64,000 nt of DNA from JALYOK01 sp963840785 (GTDB taxonomy: Bacteria > Pseudomonadota > Gammaproteobacteria > Burkholderiales > JALYOK01): the NCBI GenBank assembly GCA_963840785.1, contig CAWJAF010000007.1:248001-312000 (forward strand), written 5' to 3'. The notes beneath the pieces are model-generated. The model was not told where the DNA came from. It saw only the letters and a program-made list of their open reading frames with translations, and searched no databases. Within the stretch, counting starts at the first letter, position 1. Every line of letters starts with the position of its first letter. The position numbers were made by a program, and so were the translations under genes. Of this stretch, positions 63,740 to 64,000 are shown in pieces.

Positions 63740-64000
63740 TCAACTAAGAAACAACTTATACGCCGGATTCTGGCTTTCATCCCAATACTCGTAACCCAGC
63801 TCGCTCAAGAATCTCGTGAACGCGCGATCTTGCCCAGGCGGCACTTGAATGCCCACCAATACTCGACCGTAGTTGGCGCCGTGATTGCGGTAATGAAACA
63901 AACTGATATTCCAATCGTGACCCATCGTGGAGAGGAATTTCATCAGCGCGCCAGGGCGCTCGGGAAATTCGAAGCGATAGAGCCGCTCGTGTTTGACTCC
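63740..64000 (-). CDS. ilvA: threonine deaminase (biosynthetic), C-terminal ACT region, partial
   Basis: Only the last 86 codons are in the window, open to the right edge. They match the second ACT-like regulatory domain of biosynthetic threonine ammonia-lyase: RLYRFEFPERPGALMKFLSTMGHDWNISLFHYRNHGANYGRVLVGIQV, then FTRFLSELGYEYWDESQNPAYKLFL, closely resembling the E. coli IlvA end (NPAFRFFLAG). This enzyme makes 2-oxobutanoate for isoleucine and is inhibited by isoleucine through these domains. The stop is TGA at 63742-63740. Confidence 0.95.
   Translation of the reverse strand, partial: GVKHERLYRFEFPERPGALMKFLSTMGHDWNISLFHYRNHGANYGRVLVGIQVPPGQDRAFTRFLSELGYEYWDESQNPAYKLFLS

Overview
This window most likely comes from a proteobacterium, probably a betaproteobacterium of the Burkholderiales/Nitrosomonadales type. 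The argS - SPOR protein - dsbA - SDR order and the ubiK - comM neighbourhood fit that group, and a PEP-CTERM surface protein and a lanthanide-type methanol dehydrogenase (XoxF) are common there. The assignment is inference from gene content and order only. No rRNA, tRNA or CRISPR array was found.

A dominant feature is broken reading frames. About two dozen of some 60 genes, including argS, metH, gcl and xoxF, need one or more single-base frame corrections to read as full-length members of their families. Other stretches (11.7-21.1, 27.7-35.8, 41.3-46.3 and 50.2-54.5 kb) read almost cleanly. Because argS is essential and the conserved motifs survive across the breaks, I read most of these as uncorrected sequencing or assembly indels rather than true pseudogenes. 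Such genes are given as one span from predicted start to predicted stop.

Layout. 0-6 kb (minus strand): a methanol-oxidation operon, xoxF - xoxG (cytochrome c) - xoxJ - trypsin-like/TPR protein - two secreted proteins of unknown function - metallo-beta-lactamase-fold hydrolase (cut by the window edge), with a terminator after xoxF. 6.5-11.1 kb: an FkbM methyltransferase and cobalamin-dependent methionine synthase metH. 11.2-17.6 kb: metalloprotease-like protein, comM/yifB, ubiK, a gene with an in-frame amber codon, an MFS transporter, two small domain proteins and an acyl-CoA dehydrogenase. 17.7-21.2 kb: a secreted beta-propeller protein and an A/T-rich secreted TPR protein preceded by a tiny basic ORF. 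21.3-27.3 kb: LysR regulator divergent from glyoxylate carboligase, a polyhydroxyalkanoate-depolymerase-like esterase, a lone ABC permease and a CitE-like lyase. 27.7-34.4 kb is accessory: a PhoX-like protein, an NTF2-fold protein, a RelE/HigB-HigA toxin-antitoxin pair with tandem palindromic operators, a PEP-CTERM protein, a possible transposase remnant, a 226-bp MITE-like element and a MORN-repeat protein.

34.5-43.8 kb: metY, an alpha/beta hydrolase, ParA, then a compact plus-strand run of CoA-transferase, HMG-CoA-lyase-like, APH-like kinase, divergent enolase and RraA-like aldolase. This is the best candidate in the window for an uncharacterised pathway. 43.8-50.0 kb: SDR, dsbA, SPOR protein, argS and a Tat-exported PhoX phosphatase. 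50.2-54.0 kb: mutY - asmA - EthD-like operon. 54.1-61.7 kb: a degradation cluster of CoA-transferase, two 3-hydroxyacyl-CoA dehydrogenases, acyl-CoA dehydrogenase, enoyl-CoA hydratase, acyl-CoA synthetase and a BadI/MenB-like ring-cleaving hydrolase, suggesting catabolism of an alicyclic or branched carboxylic acid. 62.1-64 kb: a semialdehyde dehydrogenase and the 3' end of ilvA. Several unrelated extragenic palindromes, each in one copy, lie between or inside genes.
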